Of a stretch of 64,000 nucleotides of DNA, positions 24,422 to 32,058 are shown piece after piece. The position numbers were made by a program, and so were the translations under genes. How positions within the stretch are numbered: position 1 is the stretch's first letter; every line of letters begins with the position of its first letter. Under the pieces are notes generated by a model. The model was not told the origin of the DNA. It searched no databases and saw nothing but the letters and a program-made list of their open reading frames with translations. This DNA comes from Fibrobacterota bacterium (GTDB lineage Bacteria; Fibrobacterota; Fibrobacteria; UBA11236), in contig CANIEU010000010.1 in the NCBI GenBank assembly GCA_947466585.1, positions 1 to 64,000 of the forward strand, in the 5' to 3' direction.

Positions 24422-25615
24422 ATGCCCCGCATCCATTGCATCCACCCATCCGGCCAGACGACATGGACGAACCGTTTGATCGGATCGATGCTGTTCCCGA
24501 TCCTGCTCTGCGGTGGTTCCCTCACGGGGGCTCTTGCGCAGGATCGCGTCGCGGTTCCATCGGCGGTCCCGTCGGCGGTTCCCGCCGACGATCTGCTGGC
24601 GCGCGGCAACACCCTCTATGCCAAAGGCGAATACGCCAAGGCCTTGCTCCTCTATCGCCGTGCCGAAGGGCGCGGTGCAGATCGCGCCGCGGCGGCCTTC
24701 AACGAAGGCAACTGCCTCTTCCAAATGAACCGGTTTCCCGATGCCGCCGCAGCCTATAAAAAGGCGGTGCGGTACTCCAAGGGAACCATGGCGCCCGCGC
24801 AGATCAACCTCGCCGCGGTGTTGTTCCGCATGGAGCAATACGGCGAAGCCATCGCCGCCTACCGCCGCGTGGTGCGCGACGATCCGGAAAACATGAGCGC
24901 ATGGCTGTATCTTGCAGACGCATCCACACGGGTCAAGGACTATGCCGGCGCGCTGCGCGCCATTGAGAAGGCGCGCGCGCTCGACCCCGACGAAGCCACC
25001 CTCGTCTACCAAACCGCCGAGATCCACGCGGCAATGAAAGAGTACGACAACGCCGTCACCCTGGTGCGGCAGGCTTTCGCGCTCAAACCTACCGAGGTGG
25101 ACTTCCTTTTTTACATCGGCGACCTGCGGCGCGCGCAAGGAAAATTCGGCGAAGCCGCCTCCGCATACCGCGAAGGGCTGGCGCTCCGGCCCAATGACCC
25201 GGACGCCCTCTACAAGCTGGCCGACGCCCTCGTGCGCGACGGCAAACCCTTTGTGGCCATGGATCCGCTCCAGCAAGCACTCGCCATCAAGCCCGACTAC
25301 AGCGACGCTGCCGTGTTCCTCGGCAATCTCGCCTTCGACGCGCAGTGGTGGGAGCGCAGTGAGGCGGCCTACCGACAGGCTCTCGAAAACAAAAACCGCG
25401 AAGGGCTCGAAGGCCTCCGCAACCTAGCGTTCGAGCTGCATCGCCAGGGGCGCGACGATGCCGCCGCCGATCTCTTGACGCGCACCGCGAAGCTCGTACC
25501 CGGCGATAAGGAATTGGCCGCCGAGATCGCGCAATACCGCGAGCTGGCCAACGCGGCGAGCAGTGGGAATTCCGATAAAATGGATAAGATGGATAAATCG
25601 GGCGCGGCGCAATAA
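24422..25615 (+). CDS. Periplasmic tetratricopeptide-repeat protein of the TonB2-like operon
   Basis: 397 residues. The signal peptide cleaves after GALAQ (about residue 40). About nine TPR helices pairs follow, with typical A-x-x-x-Y/G-x-x-A spacing: LLARGNTLYAKGEYAKALLLYRRAE, NEGNCLFQMNRFPDAAAAYKKA, LYLADASTRVKDYAGALRAIEKA and so on. TPR proteins close the TonB2 loci of Vibrio and Shewanella and are thought to be scaffolds. It ends in a short MDKMDK tail encoded by a 9-nt repeat. Confidence 0.85.
   Translation: MPRIHCIHPSGQTTWTNRLIGSMLFPILLCGGSLTGALAQDRVAVPSAVPSAVPADDLLARGNTLYAKGEYAKALLLYRRAEGRGADRAAAAFNEGNCLFQMNRFPDAAAAYKKAVRYSKGTMAPAQINLAAVLFRMEQYGEAIAAYRRVVRDDPENMSAWLYLADASTRVKDYAGALRAIEKARALDPDEATLVYQTAEIHAAMKEYDNAVTLVRQAFALKPTEVDFLFYIGDLRRAQGKFGEAASAYREGLALRPNDPDALYKLADALVRDGKPFVAMDPLQQALAIKPDYSDAAVFLGNLAFDAQWWERSEAAYRQALENKNREGLEGLRNLAFELHRQGRDDAAADLLTRTAKLVPGDKELAAEIAQYRELANAASSGNSDKMDKMDKSGAAQ
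25574..25600. repeat. Three 9-nt words inside the end of the TPR gene
   Basis: GATAAAATG, GATAAGATG and GATAAATCG, read in frame as DKM, DKM, DKS. Confidence 0.7.
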
Positions 25616-25662
25616 AAAAAGGCCGCCCGCCCATCCCTCGACGGGAAAAGCGAACGGCTTTT
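25613..25662. terminator. Probable bidirectional terminator
   Basis: AAAAGGCCG (25617-25625) and CGGCTTTT (25655-25662) pair with a bulge, with an inner CCCG/CGGG stem. A- and T-runs on either side would serve the TPR gene and the convergent barrel gene. Confidence 0.5.
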
Positions 25663-25681
25663 CAACCAATCAAAGTTTCGG

Positions 25682-26473
25682 TTACAACGTGAAGTAAACC
25701 GATCCCCAAATGCCCACGGTCGCCGACTGATTCTTGCCCATCAGCGTTACCGGCAGGTTCACTTCGTAGGAGATCTTGTCGTCCTGTTTGAAGTTGAGAC
25801 CCGGAAGCACCGTGAACAAGTACCCGTCGTCACCCTTGGCGACACCATTGGACTTGCCTTCGGTGAACGCGTTGACCTTCAGGCCCAGGTAGGTGCCGGT
25901 CTGCGCGTTCCACACATATTCCGGCTTGGCGAACAAGGTGAACACATCGCTGTTCTTGTTGTCGCCAGAGGGCAGGCTGTATTGATACGACGCCTGACCC
26001 ACCAAACGGAACTCGGGTGAGAATTGATCGGCATACACGCCGCCCAGACCCACGGCCGTTCCCGGCGCCGGATTCGAAGAGTAGTCGGACAGGCCCACGG
26101 GAAGTACCACGTTCAGGTAGGCCCCGAAGGTTTTCCAATCCGCGTTCGAGTACTTCAACGCCAGCTCGGGACGATCCACGCCCGCTTTGCCGCCCGCGTC
26201 GGTGTTGTTGGAGACCACGGGCACGTACAGTTCCAGATCCATACCTGCCATCACGCCATATTTGACCTGCAGCGGCACGGCGTTGGTCATCGGAGATCCG
26301 ACGACGTCCTGCTTGTCGCCATTGGCGTCATAGCCGCCGGTGCCCTTGGTGCCGGCATATCCGACATCGATTTCCCAAGCACCTTGCCCGATCGGGAGGT
26401 ATTCGTCCACGGCGAAGCTCGCAGAGGCGAGACCCAAACAGGCGATGGCGATTTTGGTTTTCAAACGATTCAT
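25682..26473 (-). CDS. Outer-membrane beta-barrel protein (phenol MetA-deg-like)
   Basis: 263 residues. A signal peptide ends at SFA (residue 21). Twelve or so amphipathic strands are visible, starting GAWEIDVGYAG, with PLQVKYGVMAGMDLELYVPVV, GLGGVYADQFSPEFRLVGQASYQYS and a closing GIWGSVYFTL. The 'v-yG-t-d-lelg-vp' turn pattern is that of the Phenol_MetA_deg / transporter-like barrel family, whose members are channel or sensor proteins of unknown substrate. A good AAGGAG site precedes the ATG. It stands alone between convergent and divergent neighbours. Confidence 0.65.
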   Translation of the reverse strand: MNRLKTKIAIACLGLASASFAVDEYLPIGQGAWEIDVGYAGTKGTGGYDANGDKQDVVGSPMTNAVPLQVKYGVMAGMDLELYVPVVSNNTDAGGKAGVDRPELALKYSNADWKTFGAYLNVVLPVGLSDYSSNPAPGTAVGLGGVYADQFSPEFRLVGQASYQYSLPSGDNKNSDVFTLFAKPEYVWNAQTGTYLGLKVNAFTEGKSNGVAKGDDGYLFTVLPGLNFKQDDKISYEVNLPVTLMGKNQSATVGIWGSVYFTL

Positions 26474-26835
26474 TCAAGTCTCCTTGTTCCGTTTAAGTTC
26501 CTCATGGAACCGTGAGGGGAACGTACGCGGAACCACAAAAAAACGCAATAAGTTTGTGGCGAATTTCGTGTTTTATACGGAACTCAAAAACGGTCGAATT
26601 GCCGCAAAATCATTGTTTTTTGTGGTATTTCGATGTTTTTTCTCAAACCGCAAAAAATTGCCGTGCCGTCAAAACAACGAGTGGTCCAAAAGATTGCGCG
26701 CCAGCGCACGGGAAATCTCTCCCAGCTGCCCGGAAGGAACAGCGCGGGAAGGTGGTCGATCCTCTTCGAAAGGATCGCGTTTTCGAGGCCCTTCGCCGGC
26801 AGACGGCCTTTACACGTTGGCTACTATTCCCGACC
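26474..26835. other. AT-rich 362-nt gap between divergent genes
   Basis: No gene seen. 26520-26660 is strongly AT-rich against the GC-rich background. A 7-bp hairpin, CGATCCT at 26757-26763 with AGGATCG at 26771-26777, lies in the GC-normal part before the CDF gene. An open frame across this region (from 26512) has no coding character. Confidence 0.5.
26822..26827 (+). promoter_or_regulatory. TANNNT box of the CDF transporter gene
   Basis: TACTAT, 8 nt before ATG 26836, with no Shine-Dalgarno sequence. Confidence 0.45.
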
Positions 26836-27747
26836 ATGAAGACTTCTTCCGTCGCGCGACGCGCCACCTTGGTGACGACCAGCGTTTCCTTTTCCCTGGT
26901 GATTCTCAAGTTGGCGGTCGGCCTGGTTTCAGGCTCTGTAGCCGTGCTGGCCTCGGCCGTGGATTCCCTGCTCGATTTCATTGTTTCCCTGTTCAACGCC
27001 TTCGCCGTCCGGGGTTCCGAAAAACCCAGTGACGAAAATCACAACTACGGTCATGGTAAAATCGAAGGTATCGCCGCGATGGTGGAAGGCTTGTTCATTC
27101 TCGCCTCCGCCGGGTTTGTGCTGTGGCGAGCCATCCTGCGTCTGATCCATCCGACTCCGCTCAACGCGAAAGGGGTTGATTTGGCGGTGGCGGCCATGGT
27201 GGTTTCAATGCTGGCCTCCTGGGTCCTGGTCGCCTATCTGAACCGCGCGGGCAAAAAATCGCGCAGCCTCGTGCTCGAAGCCGATGCGCTGCATTATCGC
27301 ACCGACGTCTGGTCGAACGGAGCCGTACTGCTTGGCATGGCGGTGATCCGGTTCACCGACTGGCTCGCCGCCGACGCCTTGATCGCCATCGGCATCGGCC
27401 TGTATATCGCGTGGGCCGCGCTTCCCTTGATCCGCAAGGGCCTCGACATGCTGCTCGATCACGCCCTGCCCGAGGAGCTCTCCGCGCAGATCCTGGAAAC
27501 AGCCATCGGCCATTCTTCGCTCGTGAACGGAATGCACGAGCTGCGTACCCGCCGCTCGGGCGAGATCAATTTCGTGGAGTTCCATCTCGTGTTCAACGAG
27601 GATATCGCCTTGGGCGTGGCCCATCGGGTGGCCGACGAAATCGAGGCCCGCATCAGGGCCCTGGAAAAAAGCCAGTGGATCATCAACATCCATCTGGATC
27701 CCGTGGACGACTCGAACCACGACCGTCGCTTGGAAGAAGTCGCGTGA
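26836..27747 (+). CDS. Cation diffusion facilitator family transporter (FieF type)
   Basis: 303 residues. It exports divalent metals (Zn, Fe, Cd or Mn) in exchange for protons. Membrane helix 2 carries the metal site SAVDSLLDFI (Asp43, Asp47) and helix 5 HYRTDVWSNG (His153, Asp157), the D-D/H-D set of Zn/Fe-type CDF proteins. The C-terminal cytoplasmic domain is ferredoxin-like (GMHELRTRRSGEINFVEFHLVF). ATG 26836 fits CDF length; upstream starts would add a non-homologous AT-rich stretch. The gene overlaps the following hydrolase gene by 4 nt. Confidence 0.92.
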   Translation: MKTSSVARRATLVTTSVSFSLVILKLAVGLVSGSVAVLASAVDSLLDFIVSLFNAFAVRGSEKPSDENHNYGHGKIEGIAAMVEGLFILASAGFVLWRAILRLIHPTPLNAKGVDLAVAAMVVSMLASWVLVAYLNRAGKKSRSLVLEADALHYRTDVWSNGAVLLGMAVIRFTDWLAADALIAIGIGLYIAWAALPLIRKGLDMLLDHALPEELSAQILETAIGHSSLVNGMHELRTRRSGEINFVEFHLVFNEDIALGVAHRVADEIEARIRALEKSQWIINIHLDPVDDSNHDRRLEEVA

Positions 27748-28505
27748 AGGCGCTTCTCACGCTCGGGCTTCTCTGCACGCTCTGCACGGTATCGATTCCG
27801 GATGCCCGGGTACCACACGCCGCTCCCACACCCAAGCCCGGCCCCATCACCTGGAGCGCACCCGAAATCTTATTCGTCGGTCCCGACCGCAATGCCTGCG
27901 GACTGATCCGCCCGGAGCCTGCACGGCCGCGTCCGCTGGTTCTCTGGCTGCACGGCGGCATGGGATCGCCGCGGCGCGACAAGGGGCTCACCGCCATGCA
28001 GGCGCTGAAGCCTTTTCTGAAGGAAGGCTCCTACTACCTCGCCAGTCCTTCAGCCTACGAGGGTGAAGAATGGACGACGCCGGCGGGCCTGCGTCATATC
28101 GAAGCATTGCTCGATTCCCTGCAAAAAATCTTTCCGGTAAAAATGGACAGCCTCATCATTGTAGGCGTCTCGGACGGCAGCCTCGGCGCGTTTTATTACG
28201 CCGCCGGCGGAAAACACCGGCCCTTGCGCTTTCTTCTTTTCTCCGTCTACCCTCAACTTTTATTGACCGAGGAGGACCTCGTTGAGGTGCCCGCGTTCCA
28301 GACCACGCGCTGGGACGTGTTTCAGGGCGGACGCGACGCGCTCTTTCCAGCCGACGAGGTATTTCCCTTCCTGAATAATTGGCGCGGCACCAACCCGCGG
28401 GTACGGCTACACCTGTTTCCCGAGGGCGAACACGATTTCAATTGGTATGGCGCCCACGCGCCGCATCAGATCAAGGCGCTCTTCGGTTCGGCCGCAAAGA
28501 AATAA
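27744..28505 (+). CDS. Exported alpha/beta hydrolase
   Basis: 253 residues from a GTG that overlaps the stop of the CDF gene (GTGA). Residues 1-25 form a signal peptide (ALLTLGLLCTLCTVSIPDA). The oxyanion region is VLWLHGGMGSP, the nucleophile is Ser143 in VGVSDGSLGA, the acid is probably Asp in GGRDALFP, and the His lies in PEGEHDFNW. This fits the dienelactone-hydrolase/phospholipase-carboxylesterase group acting in the periplasm; the substrate is unknown. Coupling to a metal exporter has no obvious meaning. Confidence 0.75.
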   Translation: MKALLTLGLLCTLCTVSIPDARVPHAAPTPKPGPITWSAPEILFVGPDRNACGLIRPEPARPRPLVLWLHGGMGSPRRDKGLTAMQALKPFLKEGSYYLASPSAYEGEEWTTPAGLRHIEALLDSLQKIFPVKMDSLIIVGVSDGSLGAFYYAAGGKHRPLRFLLFSVYPQLLLTEEDLVEVPAFQTTRWDVFQGGRDALFPADEVFPFLNNWRGTNPRVRLHLFPEGEHDFNWYGAHAPHQIKALFGSAAKK

Positions 28506-28786
28506 CTGCGGAAGAAATCATGCGCCGTGCGCCGCGCTGTTCGGCGAAGCCGGACGCAAATAAACAATTGCACGGTTCTTTAGGAGGGAGCGAGAGAGCG
28601 CGATGCAAGGCGCCCGAGGAGCGTCGAATAGAGATCTCAGGGAATTGATAGCGTGAGCGCCAATCGCGCGAACCACACGTACTTCCAGTACGTCGAAGCA
28701 GGGCGGCGTCGAATGGTTATGCAAAGAAATGAAAGCATGAAGGCCGAAGGCCTGAATCACCCACAGCGCAAAGCTCGGAGCCCCTC
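28506..28786. other. 281-nt gap with a short palindrome
   Basis: No convincing gene. ACGTAC at 28677-28682 pairs with GTACGT at 28688-28693 around TTCCA. The surrounding sequence resembles neither coding DNA nor the short-word arrays, and may be a dispersed intergenic repeat or a structured RNA. Confidence 0.35.
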
Positions 28787-30334
28787 CTAAAGGGCGGTAA
28801 AGAAGGTTTCGCCGTCGCGACTCACCACCAGCAAAATCTTCCCGTCTTTTCCCGCTTTTTGCGCCGCGGCGCGCACATCATTCGGCGCGCGCACCTTGGC
28901 CCGATTAGCTTCCACGATCACATCGCCTTCCTGAAGCCCCGCGTTTTCAGCACGGCTTCCGGCTTCCACACCCGTGACGATGGCACCGGCAATGCTGGCA
29001 TCGACACTGTAGTCGCGCCGCAACTCGCGCGTCAAGGATTCAAGCACCAAACCGAGTGCAGCCAGCCGGGGATCCTCGCCCCCTTCGCCTTTGCGGACCT
29101 TGGCCTCGCCGCCTTCGTCGCGTTTGACGATGCGTGCTTTCAGCACAAGCGCGCGTCCGGAACGGTTGAAACCGACTTCCACCCAGGTGCCCGGAGCCAG
29201 CAGGGCGACGTAATTCAGCAAGGTATTCGGGTCCAGTATCGGTTGGTGATCGATCCGCGTGATCACGTCGCCGCGGCGGAGGCCGGCCTTTTCAGCGGGA
29301 CTTCCCGCGATGACGCCACCTACGAGGGCACCTTGTCGGTCGGGAATGCCGAGCACTTCCGCGAGGTCGGGATCGAGGGGCTGGATCGAAACGCCGAGCC
29401 AGCCGCGAGTGACTTCGCCGTCGCGGATGAGCGCGGCCGAAATCTTGCGGGCCATCGCGATGGGAATCGCGAAACCGATGCCTTGATAGCCGCCGCTGCG
29501 CGAAAAGATGGCGGTGTTGATGCCTACCAACTCGCCGCGCAGATTCAAGAGCGCGCCGCCGGAATTTCCCGGATTGATGGCCGCATCGGTTTGTAAAAAA
29601 TTCTCGTAGTTGTTGAAGCCGGTGTTGTGGCGGCCTTTGGCGGAGATGATACCGGTCGTCACAGTTTGCGACAGCCCGTACGGGCTCCCCACCGCGATCA
29701 CCCATTCGCCCACGCGCAAGCGGTCCGAGTCGCCGAACGGCAAAGCCGAAAGAGGGCCTATCGACTCCTTGCCACCCAGCTTGCCCGCCAGACTTTTCCG
29801 TATTGCCGGTTTGAGCCGGATCACCGCGAGGTCGGTGGGCGGATCTGCTCCCACCAGTTCGGCATCGAACTCGCGACCGTCGTACAGCCCCACCCGGATG
29901 CGGGTCGCGCCTTCGATCACATGGTTGTTGGTGAGAATGGTGCCGTCGGCATTCATGATCACACCAGAACCCAGACCGCTCTCGCGGCGCGGCGTGGCTT
30001 CGGGGGAGGACCCGAAAAACGGTTCCTGCTCGTCCCCGTAGTCTTCGCCCGAAACATCGGTTTCGGTGTAGACGCTCACCACGCCGGGAAGCGCATCTTC
30101 GGCGACGTCGGCGAAGACTTGCGTGAACTGCTCGTATTTACCCGGCCCGGCTAGGTCTCTGCCGCTGTCCGCACCCTGCGTGCGCCACGTGGCGGAATCT
30201 TGAAAACCGGTTTCCCCACGCGAATCGCGCAGGCAACCCGTCACCACAAACAACGCCATCAACGGTAAAATCACGGGCCCGAATCGCAGAATGCGGGCGC
30301 CAATGTGTGAACACGCAGAAGAGACTGTTTTCAT
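28787..30334 (-). CDS. DegP/HtrA-like serine protease, lipoprotein
   Basis: 515 residues. The lipobox VVTGC puts the lipidated cysteine at residue 34. The trypsin-like domain has the catalytic His in ILTNNHVIEGA, the Asp in PTDLAVIRL and the Ser in NPGNSGGALL. Two PDZ domains follow, beginning near RGWLGVSIQPLDPDLAEVLGI and LGLVLESLTRELRRDY. HtrA proteases degrade or refold damaged envelope proteins. A lipid anchor, rather than the soluble or membrane-helix form, is less usual. It is the downstream partner of the DUF502 gene (4-nt overlap), and rpiA lies 44 nt further upstream on the same strand. Confidence 0.92.
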   Translation of the reverse strand: MKTVSSACSHIGARILRFGPVILPLMALFVVTGCLRDSRGETGFQDSATWRTQGADSGRDLAGPGKYEQFTQVFADVAEDALPGVVSVYTETDVSGEDYGDEQEPFFGSSPEATPRRESGLGSGVIMNADGTILTNNHVIEGATRIRVGLYDGREFDAELVGADPPTDLAVIRLKPAIRKSLAGKLGGKESIGPLSALPFGDSDRLRVGEWVIAVGSPYGLSQTVTTGIISAKGRHNTGFNNYENFLQTDAAINPGNSGGALLNLRGELVGINTAIFSRSGGYQGIGFAIPIAMARKISAALIRDGEVTRGWLGVSIQPLDPDLAEVLGIPDRQGALVGGVIAGSPAEKAGLRRGDVITRIDHQPILDPNTLLNYVALLAPGTWVEVGFNRSGRALVLKARIVKRDEGGEAKVRKGEGGEDPRLAALGLVLESLTRELRRDYSVDASIAGAIVTGVEAGSRAENAGLQEGDVIVEANRAKVRAPNDVRAAAQKAGKDGKILLVVSRDGETFFTAL

Positions 30335-30945
30335 GAAGATGTTTTCTTCTGGTCCATGGGCGTTTTAACTCGCGCGCCGCCGCCGGAGACGCCCCCCGAA
30401 ATGATGAAGGTCATCCACTTGGAACTGTCCTTGGGCGGGAGAAACGTGACGCGGCTTCGCGGAACGATGACGAGGTTTCCCGCGAAGTTGTAAGACTGTT
30501 GCAGATAGACCGCAACATGATTCTCGACTCCAGGGAGTTCCGGTGTTTCGGCCGTCACGAAACCAAGCACCCGCACCGAATCATCGGGGCCGAGAGACAC
30601 CAGCACAGGGCGGTTGAAACCCTTTTTGTCGCCCACGAAGGCTCCGACAAAATCCTTGAGGGAGAAATACACCAGCTTGGCGACGGGCACCCGACTGAGG
30701 GCGTTCTCCAGCCAGGCGATCATTCGATCGGCCAAAAAATTGGAGCCGATCGCTCCGGCGACAATGATGATCGTTAGAGTGGCGAGAAAGCCCAATCCCG
30801 GTACTTCGAGGCCGAGTAATCCATCGATTTTGGAAAACACGAACCAGAACACCCAGACGGTGACAGTGAGCGGCACTACCAGCAACAGACCTTTTAGAAA
30901 GCTTTTCAGCAACCACTGAATGGGATTGAAGTGTACCCGTGTCAT
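30331..30945 (-). CDS. DUF502 family membrane protein
   Basis: 204 residues. Two membrane helices (LKGLLLVVPLTVTVWVFWFVF and LATLTIIIVAGAIGSNFL) are followed by the family motif RVPVAKLVYFSLKDFVGAF and a soluble domain with PVLVSLGPDDSVRVLGFVT and a NLVIVPRSRVTFL block. DUF502 proteins are inner-membrane proteins of unknown function found in many Gram-negative bacteria. The stop overlaps the start of the DegP-like gene, so the two are made together, which hints at an envelope-maintenance role. Confidence 0.85.
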   Translation of the reverse strand: MTRVHFNPIQWLLKSFLKGLLLVVPLTVTVWVFWFVFSKIDGLLGLEVPGLGFLATLTIIIVAGAIGSNFLADRMIAWLENALSRVPVAKLVYFSLKDFVGAFVGDKKGFNRPVLVSLGPDDSVRVLGFVTAETPELPGVENHVAVYLQQSYNFAGNLVIVPRSRVTFLPPKDSSKWMTFIISGGVSGGGARVKTPMDQKKTSS

Positions 30946-30989
30946 GCGCGATCGTCTTCGTGCTGGGTTGCGGGGTGCGGGGTGCGCGA

Positions 30990-31679
30990 TTAGCCGATGA
31001 TTTCGACGCGGTCCGCATGGCCAACCGCAACCGTAACGCGATCGGCATAGCGGGTGAACAGACCGTGCCCGACCACGCCCGGGATCGCGTTGATCGCATC
31101 ATCGAGTCCGGCCACATCTCCGGCTGCGTCGAAGCGGGCGTCGATCACGAAGTTGCCCTGGTCACTGACCACCGGGCCGTCCTTGCTCGTGCCGGCGGGG
31201 CGCACGATCGCTTCCCGCGCCCCGAGTTTGACCAGTTCGGCGCGAACGAGGCCCGTGCTGAAAGGCAAGCATTCCACGGGAACGGGGAAATGGGTCCCGA
31301 GGCGCTCCACGCGTTTGCTGGGATCGACGAGCACCAGAAAGCGGGAGGACAAATGCACGAGGTGCTTCTCCCGCACCATGGCCGCGCCGCGGCCCTTGAT
31401 CAAACGCTTCTGCGGATCGAATTCGTCGGCCCCGTCGGCGTAGAGATCGAGCGCATCCACCTGTTCGAGGGTGGCAAGCGGCAGGCCGAGTTCGGTGGCA
31501 AGCAAAATGGTCGAATAGGAGCTGGAGGCCAAGAGGCGGAGCTTTAGCCCTTCCTCGCGGACACGCCGGGCGACGCCGCGGATGAAGAAGGCCGCGGTCG
31601 ACCCGGTTCCAAGGCCCACCGCCATGCCGTCCCGCACCTGCGAAGCGGCCCATTCTCCCGCGCGTTCCTTTGCGTCCAC
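30990..31679 (-). CDS. rpiA: Ribose-5-phosphate isomerase A
   Basis: 229 residues. It interconverts ribose 5-phosphate and ribulose 5-phosphate in the pentose phosphate pathway. The family motifs are VGLGTGSTA (substrate phosphate loop), DLYADGADEFDP with the catalytic Asp and Asp/Glu, and LIKGRGAAMVREK with the catalytic Lys. The start is GTG, with AGGAGG 7 nt upstream. It is the likely first gene of a unit with the DUF502 and DegP-like genes. Confidence 0.95.
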   Translation of the reverse strand: MDAKERAGEWAASQVRDGMAVGLGTGSTAAFFIRGVARRVREEGLKLRLLASSSYSTILLATELGLPLATLEQVDALDLYADGADEFDPQKRLIKGRGAAMVREKHLVHLSSRFLVLVDPSKRVERLGTHFPVPVECLPFSTGLVRAELVKLGAREAIVRPAGTSKDGPVVSDQGNFVIDARFDAAGDVAGLDDAINAIPGVVGHGLFTRYADRVTVAVGHADRVEIIG

Positions 31680-32058
31680 CTGAGATCCTCCTGTAATAGA
31701 AACAATTTAACCACCGAAGCCGCAGCGCAGAGCCTTTGTCTCCGAAGGGCGTTGCCACCCCGCCTCCGGCGGACGTCAGGCTGTTCCAGCCTTCCGCCTC
31801 AAAAGAAGTTGGGGGCTGGGGAGCCTGCCCCGGCGTAGGCCGGGGTGAGGACTGCGCCCAAGGCAGCAGCGCGGGAGGCTTGTACGGTACGTGGGGCCCC
31901 ACGCGCCCAATTCCCCGGAAATCGTCTCAAACCGAAACAGTCGGAAAACATTGGCCGGCGGGGTTTATCCGGCTAAATTTCCGTTCCTCAAAACCGCATT
32001 TTCCGCCCCGGGAATCCAAACGACGGACCCGGGACGACACCCCATCAGGAGATCCGCC
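31680..32058. other. 379-nt gap upstream of htpG
   Basis: No gene seen. The left end holds the rpiA Shine-Dalgarno sequence. 31740-31900 is very GC-rich with a 7-bp hairpin, CCCCGGC at 31828-31834 with GCCGGGG at 31839-31845. The open frames here have no start signals, and the htpG frame is merely open upstream to 31891. No CIRCE-type heat-shock operator was found. Confidence 0.45.

Noticed and set aside
26512-26835. Upstream extension of the CDF transporter frame
   Set aside because: The extension is AT-rich and non-homologous; ATG 26836 gives a standard-length protein and has a promoter box at the right spacing.
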